From: Gabonibacter massiliensis
Lineage (GTDB): Bacteria; Bacteroidota; Bacteroidia; Bacteroidales; Marinifilaceae
Direction: 5' to 3'
Assembly: GCA_001487125.1 (NCBI GenBank)
Contig: LN913012.1
Location: 248,001-312,000 of the forward strand
Length of the DNA stretch: 64,000 nucleotides
The translations under genes were made by a program, and so were the position numbers. This document shows, piece by piece, positions 54,590 to 63,684 of this stretch. Position 1 is the first letter of the stretch, and every line of letters begins with the position of its first letter. The notes under the pieces were generated by a model that did not search any database, was not told the origin of the DNA, and worked only from the letters and a program-made list of their open reading frames with translations.

Positions 54590-55498
54590 TTAATTACCTG
54601 TTCGGTTCTTTACGAGCAGACTAAAACGTTTCGGAACATCTGTTCTAAAATTCATAACCTGACCGGTTGAGGGGTGAATGAATTTCAATTGACGGGCATG
54701 TAAGGCTAAACGGTTAATCGGGTTATTGCGTGCGCCGTATTTGGTGTCTCCGGTTACGGGATGTCCTATTTCTGCCATGTGAATGCGGATCTGATTCTTG
54801 CGTCCGGTTTCCAATTCCAGTTCGACCAATGAGTACTGACGATTGGATTTAATTACTTTATAGTGGGTAACGGCCCATTTTCCCCGGTCGGAGGTATAAA
54901 CATTCATGGCTTCATTTTCTTGAAGATAGGTCGATACCTGATCTTCCGCTTTTTCCGGTTCCCCCTCAATAATGGCCACGTATTTCCTTTCAAGAAGCAT
55001 TTCGTTCCAGTGTTGTTGCATTCTTTCCTGAGTTTGCTGATTTTTGGCGAACATCATTAAACCGGAGGTTTCCCTGTCTAATCTGTGGATGATAAATATA
55101 CGATTCTGTGGATCAATGGATTTGACGTAGTCACTTAAAATATGATAGGCTGTTTTCTTTTTTTCATTTTGGGTAGCCATGGAGAGTAGACCGCTCTTTT
55201 TATTGATAACAATAAGGTCGGAGTCTTCATACACCATGTCCATATGCGGACTGGAAAATTCAACGTTTCCTTTTTCCATGTTTATGGAAATATAATCCCC
55301 CGGTTTTAACGGCTCGTTGAATTGTGTCGTAACTTGGCCGTTCACGTTGACCTGTCGGTTGCTCAATATGGATTTTACGGTTGTTCTGCTCTTTTCCGGG
55401 AATTGTTTGAATAGATAGGACAAAAGTTCAATTTCCTCTCCGACCGTAAATTGACGTATCTGAGGTTTGTGTCTTCGGGGATGGTTGGTTTTATTCAT
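54590..55498 (-). CDS. RluA-family pseudouridine synthase (RluD-like)
   Basis: 302 residues. N-terminal S4 RNA-binding domain (SRTTVKSILSNRQVNVNG), then the catalytic motif IIHRLDRETSGLMMFAK with the essential Asp, and GRKNQIRIHMAEIGHPVTGD. It converts uridines in rRNA to pseudouridine; RluC/RluD type, site not assigned. A -7 element lies 20 bases upstream. Complete; a coding-like frame of unknown origin follows its stop (see findings). Confidence 0.9.
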   Translation of the reverse strand: MNKTNHPRRHKPQIRQFTVGEEIELLSYLFKQFPEKSRTTVKSILSNRQVNVNGQVTTQFNEPLKPGDYISINMEKGNVEFSSPHMDMVYEDSDLIVINKKSGLLSMATQNEKKKTAYHILSDYVKSIDPQNRIFIIHRLDRETSGLMMFAKNQQTQERMQQHWNEMLLERKYVAIIEGEPEKAEDQVSTYLQENEAMNVYTSDRGKWAVTHYKVIKSNRQYSLVELELETGRKNQIRIHMAEIGHPVTGDTKYGARNNPINRLALHARQLKFIHPSTGQVMNFRTDVPKRFSLLVKNRTGN

Positions 55499-55517
55499 GG
55501 TGCCTTGTTATTTGCGG

Positions 55518-55525
55518 CAAAAGTA
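55518..55525 (-). promoter_or_regulatory. -7 element of the RluA-type gene
   Basis: TACTTTTG on the minus strand, 20 bases before the ATG at 55498. Confidence 0.55.
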
Positions 55526-55585
55526 ATAATAAAAAGTGACTTCCCTTAAAGGAAGCCACTCTTTTCAAAATTATTTAATGAAGGC

Positions 55586-57430
55586 TTACACCTCGATCTC
55601 GATTAGTTTACTGCCTGCTGCAACGGTTGTTCCCTCTTTTGTTAAGATTCGTTTAACCTTGCCGGCATAATCCGTGGCAATGCTGTTTTCCATTTTCATT
55701 GCCTCGAGTATGAGTACGTTTTGTCCTTTAGCCACGATATCTCCCGGTTTTACCAAAATCTTGAAAATGCTTCCTGGCATGGGAGCTTCAACTACTTTTC
55801 CTGTAATCGGTTCCTCTTTTTTCTCCTCGACTGCGGATTGGGTCTCCTCTTGTTTATGAGTAGCCATATAACGAGCCTCTTTTTGTTTGGTTAGGAACGT
55901 TTTAGCGACAGCCGGGAAGAGTTCGAGCAGAAGTACTTCTTTTTCGTTTTCCGCTAATTTAACACCTCCGAATGCCGTCAACACGGGATTCTCCTGCATT
56001 TGGTATTTTGAAGTATCATACGGTGTTTCTTCCCGTGTTCCGGCAATTTTCAGACGAAAAGCGGGATCGACGGGAACCGGAGTTTTTCCGTATTCACCTT
56101 TGACAAGAGCAACGAATTGATTGGATACATTAGAATACATGGGTTTGCCGTTTTTGATATCCAAAGCACAGTTTACGGCTTGTGCTCCGACAATTTGGCT
56201 CGTTGGCGTAACCAAAGGGGGAAGACCGGCAGCTAAACGAACCGTCGGGATCAACTTCATGGCATCTTCCAATATATCCATGGCATTCAATTGCTTCAAT
56301 TGAGCGACCATGTTGGTGTACATACCTCCGGGAACTTCAGCTTTCTTAACCAATTCGTTCGGTTTCGGGAAATTGAAATAAGCCTCGATGGCATGACAGG
56401 CATTCAACAATGCCTCTTCGTTATTCTGTTTTGCGGCTTCGATGGCTTTGTCAAACTCTTTATCCACTTCCGCCGGTAATTTGTCCGTGAGCGGATTGAA
56501 CGGTTTCGGGAATTGTTTAACAGCGTCGAAAGCTTCCAGTTCTTTACGGATCGTGTAAAGTTCTTTATTGATTTTAGCTACAGCCTCCATGTTTACATCC
56601 ATTTCTATACCTAACTTCTGACAGAAGATGTAAATCAATTCGATAGCGGGAGCGGCAGGACCGCCTGCGAAGTTCCATATATTGGTATCTACGATATCGG
56701 TTCCTTTGACGATAGCCATCAATACAGCTCCCAACCCGTATCCGGGAGTGCAGTGCGTATGGAAATCGACGGGAATTTTCAGATTTTGTTTAAATAACGG
56801 AATTAACTCTGCAATCCGGGCCGGGTTGATCAGACCACTCATATCCTTAATAGTGATCATATCAGCCCCGAGAGCTTCCATCTCTTTGGCTTTGTTTAAA
56901 AAATAAGCGTTGGTGAACACCGGTTCCGGGTTTTTCTTTCCCTTCAATTTATCCATTAAACTGAGTTTCGGATACTTCGGATCAATGGTGTAGCAAACTG
57001 CACAGTCAGCTATACCGCCGTATTTCTTCACGTATTTAATGGTCGATTTTACGTTATTGACATCATTCAACGCATCGAATATACGCATGATCCCAAGTCC
57101 GGATTCGATAGCATTTTTACAGAAACCTTCGATGATTTCATCCGTGTATGGAGCATATCCGAAAAGATTACGACCTCTCGATAAAGCGGTTAATTTTGAA
57201 ACGCCTCCGATACCGGCTTTGATTTTTTCCAAACGATCCCAGGGATTTTCATTCAAGTAACGCATTACAGAGTCGGGAACGGCACCACCCCAAACTTCCA
57301 TTGCATAGAAGTTTGCATCCTTGTAGTAAGGTAATACCCGGTCTACCTGTTCTTGTTTCATTCGTGTCGCAAAAGCAGATTGTTGACCATCTCTAAGAGT
57401 TAAGTCTCTGATTAGTAATTTTTGTGCCAT
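55586..57430 (-). CDS. Biotin-dependent carboxyltransferase subunit (OadA/PycB)
   Basis: 614 residues. Carboxyltransferase TIM barrel (LTLRDGQQSAFATRM, MRIFDALNDVNN, metal ligands in FHTHCTPGYG), the conserved-carboxylase region, an Ala/Glu-rich linker (ATHKQEETQSAVEEKKEEP) and a biotinyl domain with Lys579 in LILEAMKMENS. It is either the alpha subunit of a Na+-pumping oxaloacetate decarboxylase or pyruvate carboxylase subunit B; no OadB/OadG or biotin carboxylase gene is adjacent, so the two cannot be separated here. Strong minus-strand -7 element upstream. Confidence 0.9.
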   Translation of the reverse strand: MAQKLLIRDLTLRDGQQSAFATRMKQEQVDRVLPYYKDANFYAMEVWGGAVPDSVMRYLNENPWDRLEKIKAGIGGVSKLTALSRGRNLFGYAPYTDEIIEGFCKNAIESGLGIMRIFDALNDVNNVKSTIKYVKKYGGIADCAVCYTIDPKYPKLSLMDKLKGKKNPEPVFTNAYFLNKAKEMEALGADMITIKDMSGLINPARIAELIPLFKQNLKIPVDFHTHCTPGYGLGAVLMAIVKGTDIVDTNIWNFAGGPAAPAIELIYIFCQKLGIEMDVNMEAVAKINKELYTIRKELEAFDAVKQFPKPFNPLTDKLPAEVDKEFDKAIEAAKQNNEEALLNACHAIEAYFNFPKPNELVKKAEVPGGMYTNMVAQLKQLNAMDILEDAMKLIPTVRLAAGLPPLVTPTSQIVGAQAVNCALDIKNGKPMYSNVSNQFVALVKGEYGKTPVPVDPAFRLKIAGTREETPYDTSKYQMQENPVLTAFGGVKLAENEKEVLLLELFPAVAKTFLTKQKEARYMATHKQEETQSAVEEKKEEPITGKVVEAPMPGSIFKILVKPGDIVAKGQNVLILEAMKMENSIATDYAGKVKRILTKEGTTVAAGSKLIEIEV

Positions 57431-57474
57431 GTTTTATAAGAATTAATTGTTATGTGTTGTATTTTACTATTTCA

Positions 57475-57482
57475 CAAATATA
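57475..57482 (-). promoter_or_regulatory. -7 element of the carboxyltransferase gene
   Basis: TATATTTG on the minus strand, 45 bases before the ATG at 57430. Confidence 0.5.
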
Positions 57483-57666
57483 TCTAAAGTTATTTTTTTA
57501 TCCTAATAATTTTCAATGAAATCGAGGAGAAATAATAACAATTCCTTTGTTAATTCAGAAAAATAGTTTTAATTTGTAATATGTGGGGGAAGTTGCTCGT
57601 GTGTTGTATTCTATGTGTGTGCAAATGAGAAAATTAGGGTTTGTTTTTAATCATAAATGAATTGTA

Positions 57667-58146
57667 ATGGAAAAAATTGCCGTATTTCCGGGTTCATTCG
57701 ATCCTTTTACCGTGGGACACGAGGAGATCGTCAAAAGAGGATTGAAGATATTCGACCGTATTATTGTGGCTGTAGGTATCAATGCCGTCAAAAGGGAATT
57801 TTTGGATATAGATACTCGTATTGCCATTATACAGAAAGTATTTAAGGGTATAGAACGGGTTCGGGTGGAGAGTTATTCCGGCTTAACGGTTGATTATTGT
57901 AACCGGATAGAAGCCGGTTTTATCATTCGGGGCTTGAGAACGGCTGCTGATTTTGAATATGAAAGAGCTGTGGGGCAGATAAATAAAGCTATGGATTCTT
58001 CCGTTGAAACCGTATTTTTGTTAACTTCCCCGGAACATACCTTTATCAGTTCGACCATCGTGCGGGATATTGTTATGAACGGAGGAGATGCTACCAAATT
58101 TTTGCCCACGAATATTACGACTGAAGATCTGATTTGTTTTCAATAG
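57667..58146 (+). CDS. coaD: Phosphopantetheine adenylyltransferase
   Basis: 159 residues. Nucleotidyltransferase motif FPGSFDPFTVGHEEIVKRGL with the HxGH-like TVGH, IIRGLRTAADFEYE for pantetheine binding, and the ISSTIVRDI C-terminal motif. It catalyses the fourth step of coenzyme A synthesis. Length is normal (about 155-165). Divergent from the carboxyltransferase gene; it precedes the Fpg-like gene. Confidence 0.95.
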   Translation: MEKIAVFPGSFDPFTVGHEEIVKRGLKIFDRIIVAVGINAVKREFLDIDTRIAIIQKVFKGIERVRVESYSGLTVDYCNRIEAGFIIRGLRTAADFEYERAVGQINKAMDSSVETVFLLTSPEHTFISSTIVRDIVMNGGDATKFLPTNITTEDLICFQ

Positions 58147-58232
58147 GCACTTAAAGCTGAAACAGAAGAAGGGTATTACGGGGAAGTAGTTCCTTTCGAT
58201 GTTTTAAATTGCAATTCAAAATAAAAAATAGG

Positions 58233-59072
58233 ATGATAGAGGCACCGGAAGCTTTATGTTTGGCCGAACAATTAAACCGGACGATCAAAGGAAAGCGTGT
58301 TACGGATTTAATTGTGAAGAATACGCCGCATCGGTTTACTTTTTTTTATGGGGATACGGACGAATATGAAAAGCGTTTGTCCGGGAAGACCGTGAGAAGA
58401 GCGTGTGCTTTCGGGGGTATGGTTGAGATATGTGCCGAAGATATTCGTTTAGTCTATACTGATGGGGTAAATCTTCGTTATTATGGGCCGGGGGAGAGAC
58501 TTCCTTCCAAACATCAATTGTTAGTTGGTTTTGAAGATCAAAGTTGTATAATTGCTTCTGTCCGGATGTACGGTGGAATCTGGTGCTTTCCGGCCGGAGA
58601 TTTTGAAGGCTCTTTAAAACCTTATTACGAGAGTGCGAAATATAAACCTCAAGTAATGACGGCTACTTTCGATATATCTTATTTTATGGAGTTGTTTAAA
58701 GGAGAGGAGCAGGGAAAAAAGAGTATTAAGGCTTTCTTGGCAACGGGGCAAACGATTCCCGGTTTGGGGAATGGGGTATTGCAGGATATCCTTTATCACG
58801 CGAGGATCCATCCGAGGAGTAAGGTCTCTTCCTTATCTTTTACGCAAAAGGAGGGGTTGTTTGAAGCTATTAAGGTGGTATTAAGTGAGATGTATTGTTT
58901 CGGGGGTAGAAGCACCGAAACCGATTTGTTCGGAAAACCGGGAGGATATATTTCTCATTTGTCGAAGGCTACGTTGGGAAGCAATTGTTTACGCTGTGGC
59001 GAAATGATATTGAAAGAAAATTATATGGGAGGTAGTATATATTACTGTCCCGGTTGCCAAAAATACGAATAA
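58233..59072 (+). CDS. Fpg/Nei-like protein lacking the N-terminal proline
   Basis: 279 residues from ATG 58233. It aligns by eye with formamidopyrimidine-DNA glycosylases: N-terminus IEAPEALCLAEQL against PELPEVETTRR, H2TH region (GQTIPGLGNGVLQDILYHAR), and the zinc finger CLRCGEMI...YYCPGCQ. However, residue 2 is Ile where the nucleophile Pro of Fpg stands, and the Arg of the zinc finger loop (normally GR before YxC) reads GGSIYYC. Glu3 is kept. The glycosylase chemistry of canonical Fpg is thus doubtful; proteins of this variant are annotated as Fpg/Nei-like in other anaerobes. Upstream TTG 58209 would add eight residues and is less likely. Confidence 0.82.
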   Translation: MIEAPEALCLAEQLNRTIKGKRVTDLIVKNTPHRFTFFYGDTDEYEKRLSGKTVRRACAFGGMVEICAEDIRLVYTDGVNLRYYGPGERLPSKHQLLVGFEDQSCIIASVRMYGGIWCFPAGDFEGSLKPYYESAKYKPQVMTATFDISYFMELFKGEEQGKKSIKAFLATGQTIPGLGNGVLQDILYHARIHPRSKVSSLSFTQKEGLFEAIKVVLSEMYCFGGRSTETDLFGKPGGYISHLSKATLGSNCLRCGEMILKENYMGGSIYYCPGCQKYE

Positions 59073-59102
59073 AAAAAGCTGCTTCAAAAGCAGCTTTTTT
59101 AT
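59072..59102. terminator. Bidirectional terminator between the Fpg-like gene and glyA
   Basis: Stem AAAAAAGCTGCT / AGCAGCTTTTTT with a short loop; A-run and T-run on the two sides serve both convergent genes. Confidence 0.9.
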
Positions 59103-59117
59103 TCGTATTCGATAATA

Positions 59118-60398
59118 TTACCAAGCGAACATCGGCCTGTCGCTCATCATGGCGTTTACCTCTTTTCTTACTTGTGCGATTACATCGGCGTTATCGACGT
59201 TGCTTAATACCCGGTCGATCATATCCACGATGACAGGCATATGTTCTTCTTTCAAGCCGCGGGTCGTAATGGCAGGAGTACCTACCCGCAAACCGGATGT
59301 GGAGAACGGGGTACGCGTATCGAACGGTACCATATTTTTATTGATCGTGATGTCTGCCAATACCAATGTATTTTCGGCTTTTTTACCGGTTAAATCCGGG
59401 AATTTGGTTCTCAAATCGATTAACATGGAGTGATTGTCAGTACCTCCGGAGATTACTTTGTATCCTTTGTCCATGAACGCTTTTGCCATGGCTTTGGAGT
59501 TTGCTAACATCTGTTTGGCATAATTGGTATACTCTTCGGATAACGCTTCACCGAAAGCGACGGCTTTAGCGGCAATCACGTGTTCGAGCGGTCCTCCTTG
59601 CTGTCCGGGGAAAACGGCGAAATTAATTACCTGCGACATCATTTTGATCTCTCCTTTCGGTGTTTTCAAACCCCATGGATTTGGGAAATCTTTGGGGAGA
59701 AGGATCATACCGCCGCGGGGACCGCGAAGTGTCTTGTGGGTCGTGGTAGTTACGATATGACAATATTCCATCGGGTTATTCAGTAATCCTTTGGCAATCA
59801 AACCGGCCGGATGAGACATGTCACACATCAGTAAAGCTCCTACTTTATCGGCAATCTCACGCATACGTTTGTAGTCCCAGTCGCGAGAGTAAGCGGATGC
59901 TCCGGATACGATCATTTTGGGTTTGTGTTCGATGGCTAATCGCTCCATCTCATCATAATCCACCATACCGGTCTCTTCCTTCACGTGGTAAGCTACCGGA
60001 TGGTAGTTGATACCTGAAAGATTCACGGGTGAACCGTGGGAAAGATGGCCTCCGTGTGCCAAGTCTAACCCTAAGAACGTATCTCCCGGTTTCATGCAAG
60101 CGAAGAACACGGCAGCGTTGGCTTGTGCTCCCGAGTGGGGTTGTACGTTGGCGAATTCGGCTCCGAAAAGTTGGCATGCGCGATCAATAGCCAGCTGTTC
60201 CGTTTGGTCGACAATTTGACATCCTCCGTAATAACGCGCTCCGGGGTAGCCTTCGGCGTATTTGTTGGTTAAACAGGAACCCATGGCTTGCATTACTTGA
60301 TCGCTTACGAAGTTCTCAGAGGCAATCAACTCCAGCCCCTGTTTTTGACGTTGACACTCCTTATCAATGAGGTCAAAAATTTGTGTATCTCTTTTCAT
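59118..60398 (-). CDS. glyA: Serine hydroxymethyltransferase
   Basis: 426 residues, normal length. PLP lysine in [18 protein letters not shown]-terminus [20 protein letters not shown], and [15 protein letters not shown]. It interconverts serine and glycine with transfer of a one-carbon unit to tetrahydrofolate; pabA/B/C in the same window make the folate precursor and gcvH joins the glycine cleavage system. A consensus -33/-7 promoter lies 41 bases upstream. Confidence 0.98.
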   Translation of the reverse strand: MKRDTQIFDLIDKECQRQKQGLELIASENFVSDQVMQAMGSCLTNKYAEGYPGARYYGGCQIVDQTEQLAIDRACQLFGAEFANVQPHSGAQANAAVFFACMKPGDTFLGLDLAHGGHLSHGSPVNLSGINYHPVAYHVKEETGMVDYDEMERLAIEHKPKMIVSGASAYSRDWDYKRMREIADKVGALLMCDMSHPAGLIAKGLLNNPMEYCHIVTTTTHKTLRGPRGGMILLPKDFPNPWGLKTPKGEIKMMSQVINFAVFPGQQGGPLEHVIAAKAVAFGEALSEEYTNYAKQMLANSKAMAKAFMDKGYKVISGGTDNHSMLIDLRTKFPDLTGKKAENTLVLADITINKNMVPFDTRTPFSTSGLRVGTPAITTRGLKEEHMPVIVDMIDRVLSNVDNADVIAQVRKEVNAMMSDRPMFAW

Positions 60399-60438
60399 TA
60401 TTTAAATTTTTAATATATAGACATTCTAAAATCTTTGC

Positions 60439-60469
60439 CAAAATTATATTAATACTCGTTGTAAACAAA
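60439..60469 (-). promoter_or_regulatory. Promoter of glyA
   Basis: Minus-strand TAATTTTG (60439-60446) with TTTG (60466-60469) at a 19-base spacing: both consensus elements at the consensus distance. Confidence 0.7.
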
Positions 60470-60556
60470 GTATTTCAAGTTTTTTTTTAATCCTAAAAAC
60501 CCTTTATCCCGTAGATTCGTAAGGAATAAGGAAATTGAAATATAAAAGGTAAAATA

Positions 60557-61039
60557 ATGAAGATAGGAGAAAAAGAATTATCCGGCGGCGCTTCTTCCGA
60601 AGAAGTGTATGAATTGATGGAAACGGGGCGAAGTTATGTATCGGATAAGCGGGAAGGAGGCCGGGAACCGGAAAGACCTGCTTTTTTAACCGTACTTTGT
60701 ATTCTGACCTTTATCGGTAGCGGATCCACTCTTTTAGTCAGCTTCGTGAGTCTATTGATATCCGGTTACATAGAGCAATTGTTTTGGATGAATGGAATGG
60801 TTCCCCAGGAGTATCTTTCCGGGCAAACTGTAATGATGGCTTCTTTTATTTCACTCGTGTTGAGCGGAGCTTCTCTTTATGGAGCACATCGGATGTGGCG
60901 ATTGGATAAATTCGGTTTTTTTGTATACACGACCGTGCAATTCGTATCGATATTTCTTATTTATAATGTATTGGGTTTATTGGTCAATGCGGCTTTTGTT
61001 TTGATGTATTATGCAAATTATAAATATATGGTAAAATAG
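60557..61039 (+). CDS. Multi-helix membrane protein, paralogue A
   Basis: 160 residues. A charged N-terminal region of about 45 residues (ELMETGRSYVSDKREGGREP) precedes four predicted membrane helices. The first helix block ERPAFLTVLCILTFIGSGST is nearly identical to that of the next gene, so the two are tandem duplicates. No known domain. Function unknown. Confidence 0.75.
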   Translation: MKIGEKELSGGASSEEVYELMETGRSYVSDKREGGREPERPAFLTVLCILTFIGSGSTLLVSFVSLLISGYIEQLFWMNGMVPQEYLSGQTVMMASFISLVLSGASLYGAHRMWRLDKFGFFVYTTVQFVSIFLIYNVLGLLVNAAFVLMYYANYKYMVK

Positions 61040-61052
61040 TTCTAATATTTTA

Positions 61053-61060
61053 TATATTTG
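61053..61060 (+). promoter_or_regulatory. -7 element of the second paralogue
   Basis: TATATTTG, exact TAnnTTTG, 24 bases before ATG 61085; gives paralogue B its own promoter. Confidence 0.5.
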
Positions 61061-61084
61061 ATTTCAAATTTAATTTTGAATACT

Positions 61085-61573
61085 ATGGAAAATCCTTTTG
61101 AAACGAGTAAACCGAAACGTTCGGCCTTTTTAACGGTACTTTGTATCCTGACTTTTATCGGGAGTGGCTGGGGAATTTTAAGTAATTTAATGGGATTGTT
61201 TACAGCGGGGCTTCAGAATTCTGCAATGGAAATACAGCAGTTTTATCAAAGTAGCGGAAGTTCGGGTTCCGGTTTTCTTAAAGCATGGATGAATTCGAGC
61301 ATGGATCTTATGCAAGTGACAGCCCTGCATGCAACAGCGATTAATTTATCCGGTTTGTTTTTGTCTTTGTTTAGTTTGATCGGGGCTATTTTTATGTTTA
61401 ATTTGAGAAAGGTCGGGTTTTATATTTATTCGGCAGCTCAGATTTTGGCTTTGTTCGTACTTCCTTATTATGCAGGTTTTTCGATGATCGTCTGGGTCTC
61501 ATTCCTTACTTCCGGCTTTTTTGTCTTGCTGTTTATTGTCCTTTATGCGGTCAATTACAGGCAAATGAAATAA
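61085..61573 (+). CDS. Multi-helix membrane protein, paralogue B
   Basis: 162 residues from ATG 61085 (MENPFETSKPKRSAFLTVLC). The same first-helix motif (SAFLTVLCILTFIGSGW) and the same overall order as paralogue A, but with a longer first periplasmic loop rich in Gly, Ser and Met (YQSSGSSGSGFLKAW). Downstream of an internal -7 element, so it can be expressed apart from A. A strong terminator follows. Confidence 0.75.
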   Translation: MENPFETSKPKRSAFLTVLCILTFIGSGWGILSNLMGLFTAGLQNSAMEIQQFYQSSGSSGSGFLKAWMNSSMDLMQVTALHATAINLSGLFLSLFSLIGAIFMFNLRKVGFYIYSAAQILALFVLPYYAGFSMIVWVSFLTSGFFVLLFIVLYAVNYRQMK

Positions 61574-61636
61574 AAGCGGCGATAAAATCTCCCCGGAGAC
61601 CGTACAATGTTTTGTTTGCCTACATGGTAAATAAAT

Positions 61637-61666
61637 AAAAAAGCCCTTGGAAACAAGGGCTTTTTT
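61637..61666. terminator. Bidirectional terminator before nqrF
   Basis: Stem AAAAAAGCCCTTG / CAAGGGCTTTTTT, 4-base loop; ends both the paralogue unit and the nqr operon. Confidence 0.92.
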
Positions 61667-61673
61667 ATTCATG

Positions 61674-62942
61674 TTATCCTCCGAAATTGTCGTACATAAC
61701 GTTTTCGTCGGGAACACCTAAATCGTATAACATTTTCGTGACGGCCTGAATCATCATAGGAGGTCCGCACAAATAGTATTCAATATCTTCCGGATTTTCG
61801 TGATTCTTGAGGTATTGTTCGTAGATTACCTGATGTACGAATCCCGGCTTATAAGCTACTCCAGCCGCATCAGCCACCGGATCCGGTTTATCAAGAGCCA
61901 AGGTCCACCTGAAGTTCGGGTTTTCTTCTTGTATCTTATTGAATTGATCCACATAAGGGGCTTCCTGCAATGCTCGGGCACCGTACCAGAAGGTCACTTT
62001 CCGTTTCGTGTGCATGGTTTTAAATAAATTGAAGATGTGCGAACGCATCGGGGCCATACCGGCACCTCCACCGATAAACATCATCTCGTTATTGGTATCC
62101 CGTAGAAAAAATTCTCCATAAGGTCCGGAAATGGTCACCTTATCACCCGGTTTGCGAGTGAAAATATAAGATGAACAGATGCCCGGGTTTACATGGGCGA
62201 ATCCACCTATTGCTTTGTCGAACGGGGGAGTGGCAATACGGATATTCAACATGATGATATTCCCTTCTGCCGGGTGGTTGGCCATGGAGTAGGCTCTGTA
62301 AGTGGCTTCCGGATTATGCATTTTCAAATCGAACATCTTCATGCGCTCCCAGTCTGCCCGGTATTTCTCGTTTACCTCAATATCTTTGAAATCAACATCG
62401 ATGGCCGGTACATCTATTTGAATATAACCTCCCGATTTGAATTTCAAAGTTTCCCCTTCCGGCAATTTCACGACGAACTCCTTCAAGAAAGTTGAAATGT
62501 TGTTATTGGAAACGACTTCACATTCCCATTTTTTGATACCCAATACGGATTCGGGAATTTCCATCTCGATGTTTTCTTTCACTTTTACCTGGCAGGCCAG
62601 ACGCCAGTTATCGTGTTGCTGTTTATAGGAGAAGAAGCCCGTTTCGGTGGGAAGAATGGATCCCGCACCCGATTCTACCTGACAACGGCACATGCCGCAG
62701 GAGCCTTTTCCTCCGCAAGCCGAAGGAAGAAATATTTTATTATTTCCGAGGGTGGCCAATAAGGTTGACCCGGGTTCCGTTGTTATCTCTTTTTCGCCAT
62801 GGTTGATGCTGACCTTCACTTCCCCCTTGGGAGTTAGTTTTGCTTTGGCAAACAGGAGCATGCCCACGAGAATGAGTGTTACGATAAGGAACACGATTAC
62901 TCCTGCCGTGACGATCGCTGTATTTATTACTAATAATGTCAT
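61674..62942 (-). CDS. nqrF: Na+-translocating NADH:quinone reductase subunit F
   Basis: 422 residues. Membrane anchor (VITAG-like VTAGVIVFLIVTLILVGMLL), then a 2Fe-2S ferredoxin domain with Cys76, Cys82, Cys85 and Cys117 (SACGGKGSCGMCRCQ), FAD domain (RAYSMAN), and NADH domain (FIGGGAGMAPMRS, YLCGPPMM). NADH enters the Na+-NQR complex here. Last gene of the nqr operon, which runs right to left; the earlier subunits lie beyond the window. Confidence 0.97.
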   Translation of the reverse strand: MTLLVINTAIVTAGVIVFLIVTLILVGMLLFAKAKLTPKGEVKVSINHGEKEITTEPGSTLLATLGNNKIFLPSACGGKGSCGMCRCQVESGAGSILPTETGFFSYKQQHDNWRLACQVKVKENIEMEIPESVLGIKKWECEVVSNNNISTFLKEFVVKLPEGETLKFKSGGYIQIDVPAIDVDFKDIEVNEKYRADWERMKMFDLKMHNPEATYRAYSMANHPAEGNIIMLNIRIATPPFDKAIGGFAHVNPGICSSYIFTRKPGDKVTISGPYGEFFLRDTNNEMMFIGGGAGMAPMRSHIFNLFKTMHTKRKVTFWYGARALQEAPYVDQFNKIQEENPNFRWTLALDKPDPVADAAGVAYKPGFVHQVIYEQYLKNHENPEDIEYYLCGPPMMIQAVTKMLYDLGVPDENVMYDNFGG

Positions 62943-63039
62943 CTTATTAATTTTAGATTTACTGATAAAGTGATCCCGTGATTTTAGATTCTGTGATTAA
63001 TCGTCACTGAATCGGCAATCTCTAAATCACTGAATTGTT

Positions 63040-63660
63040 TTACAGATTGATACCCAAAAAACTCATGAATGAAATAGCCATTAATCCTGTCACGATAAAC
63101 GTAATCCCTATACCTCGCAGGGGAGCGGGGATATTCGAGTATTTTAGTTTTTCACGGATAGCAGCGATTCCCACGATGGCAAGTAACCAGCCGATACCGG
63201 ACCCTAATCCGAATGCAGTGGCTTCCGCTACGTTTGCGTAGCCTCTTTCTTGCATGAATAATGATGCTCCCATGATGGCACAGTTAACGGCAATCAACGG
63301 TAAAAATATTCCCAATTGATTGTATAAAGTCGGTGCGAATTTCTCAACGACCATCTCCACTAATTGTACCATCGCGGCGATAACGGCGATAAACATAATA
63401 AAACTTAAAAAGCTGAGATCGATGTTGGCCGCACTCTCTCCCAGCAACCAGGTCAATGCTCCGGCTTTTAGCACGTAGTTGTCCAACAAATAGTTTACCG
63501 GAACGGTAATCAGTAACACGAAAACGACAGCTATACCCAAACCGAAAGAAGTTTTAACGGTTTTCGACACGGCCAGATAAGAACACATACCCAAGAAGTA
63601 TGCGAAAATCATGTTGTCGATGAATATAGAGCGAATGAATATATTTAAAAGGTTTTCCAT
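63040..63660 (-). CDS. nqrE: Na+-translocating NADH:quinone reductase subunit E
   Basis: 206 residues, six membrane helices ([32 protein letters not shown]-like region, [20 protein letters not shown]). It carries the conserved Cys pair shared with NqrD that holds the membrane Fe site. Between nqrD and nqrF as in other Bacteroidota; 97 bases separate it from nqrF. Confidence 0.96.
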   Translation of the reverse strand: MENLLNIFIRSIFIDNMIFAYFLGMCSYLAVSKTVKTSFGLGIAVVFVLLITVPVNYLLDNYVLKAGALTWLLGESAANIDLSFLSFIMFIAVIAAMVQLVEMVVEKFAPTLYNQLGIFLPLIAVNCAIMGASLFMQERGYANVAEATAFGLGSGIGWLLAIVGIAAIREKLKYSNIPAPLRGIGITFIVTGLMAISFMSFLGINL

Positions 63661-63684
63661 ATCTTCATTTTATCTTTTGGTTAA

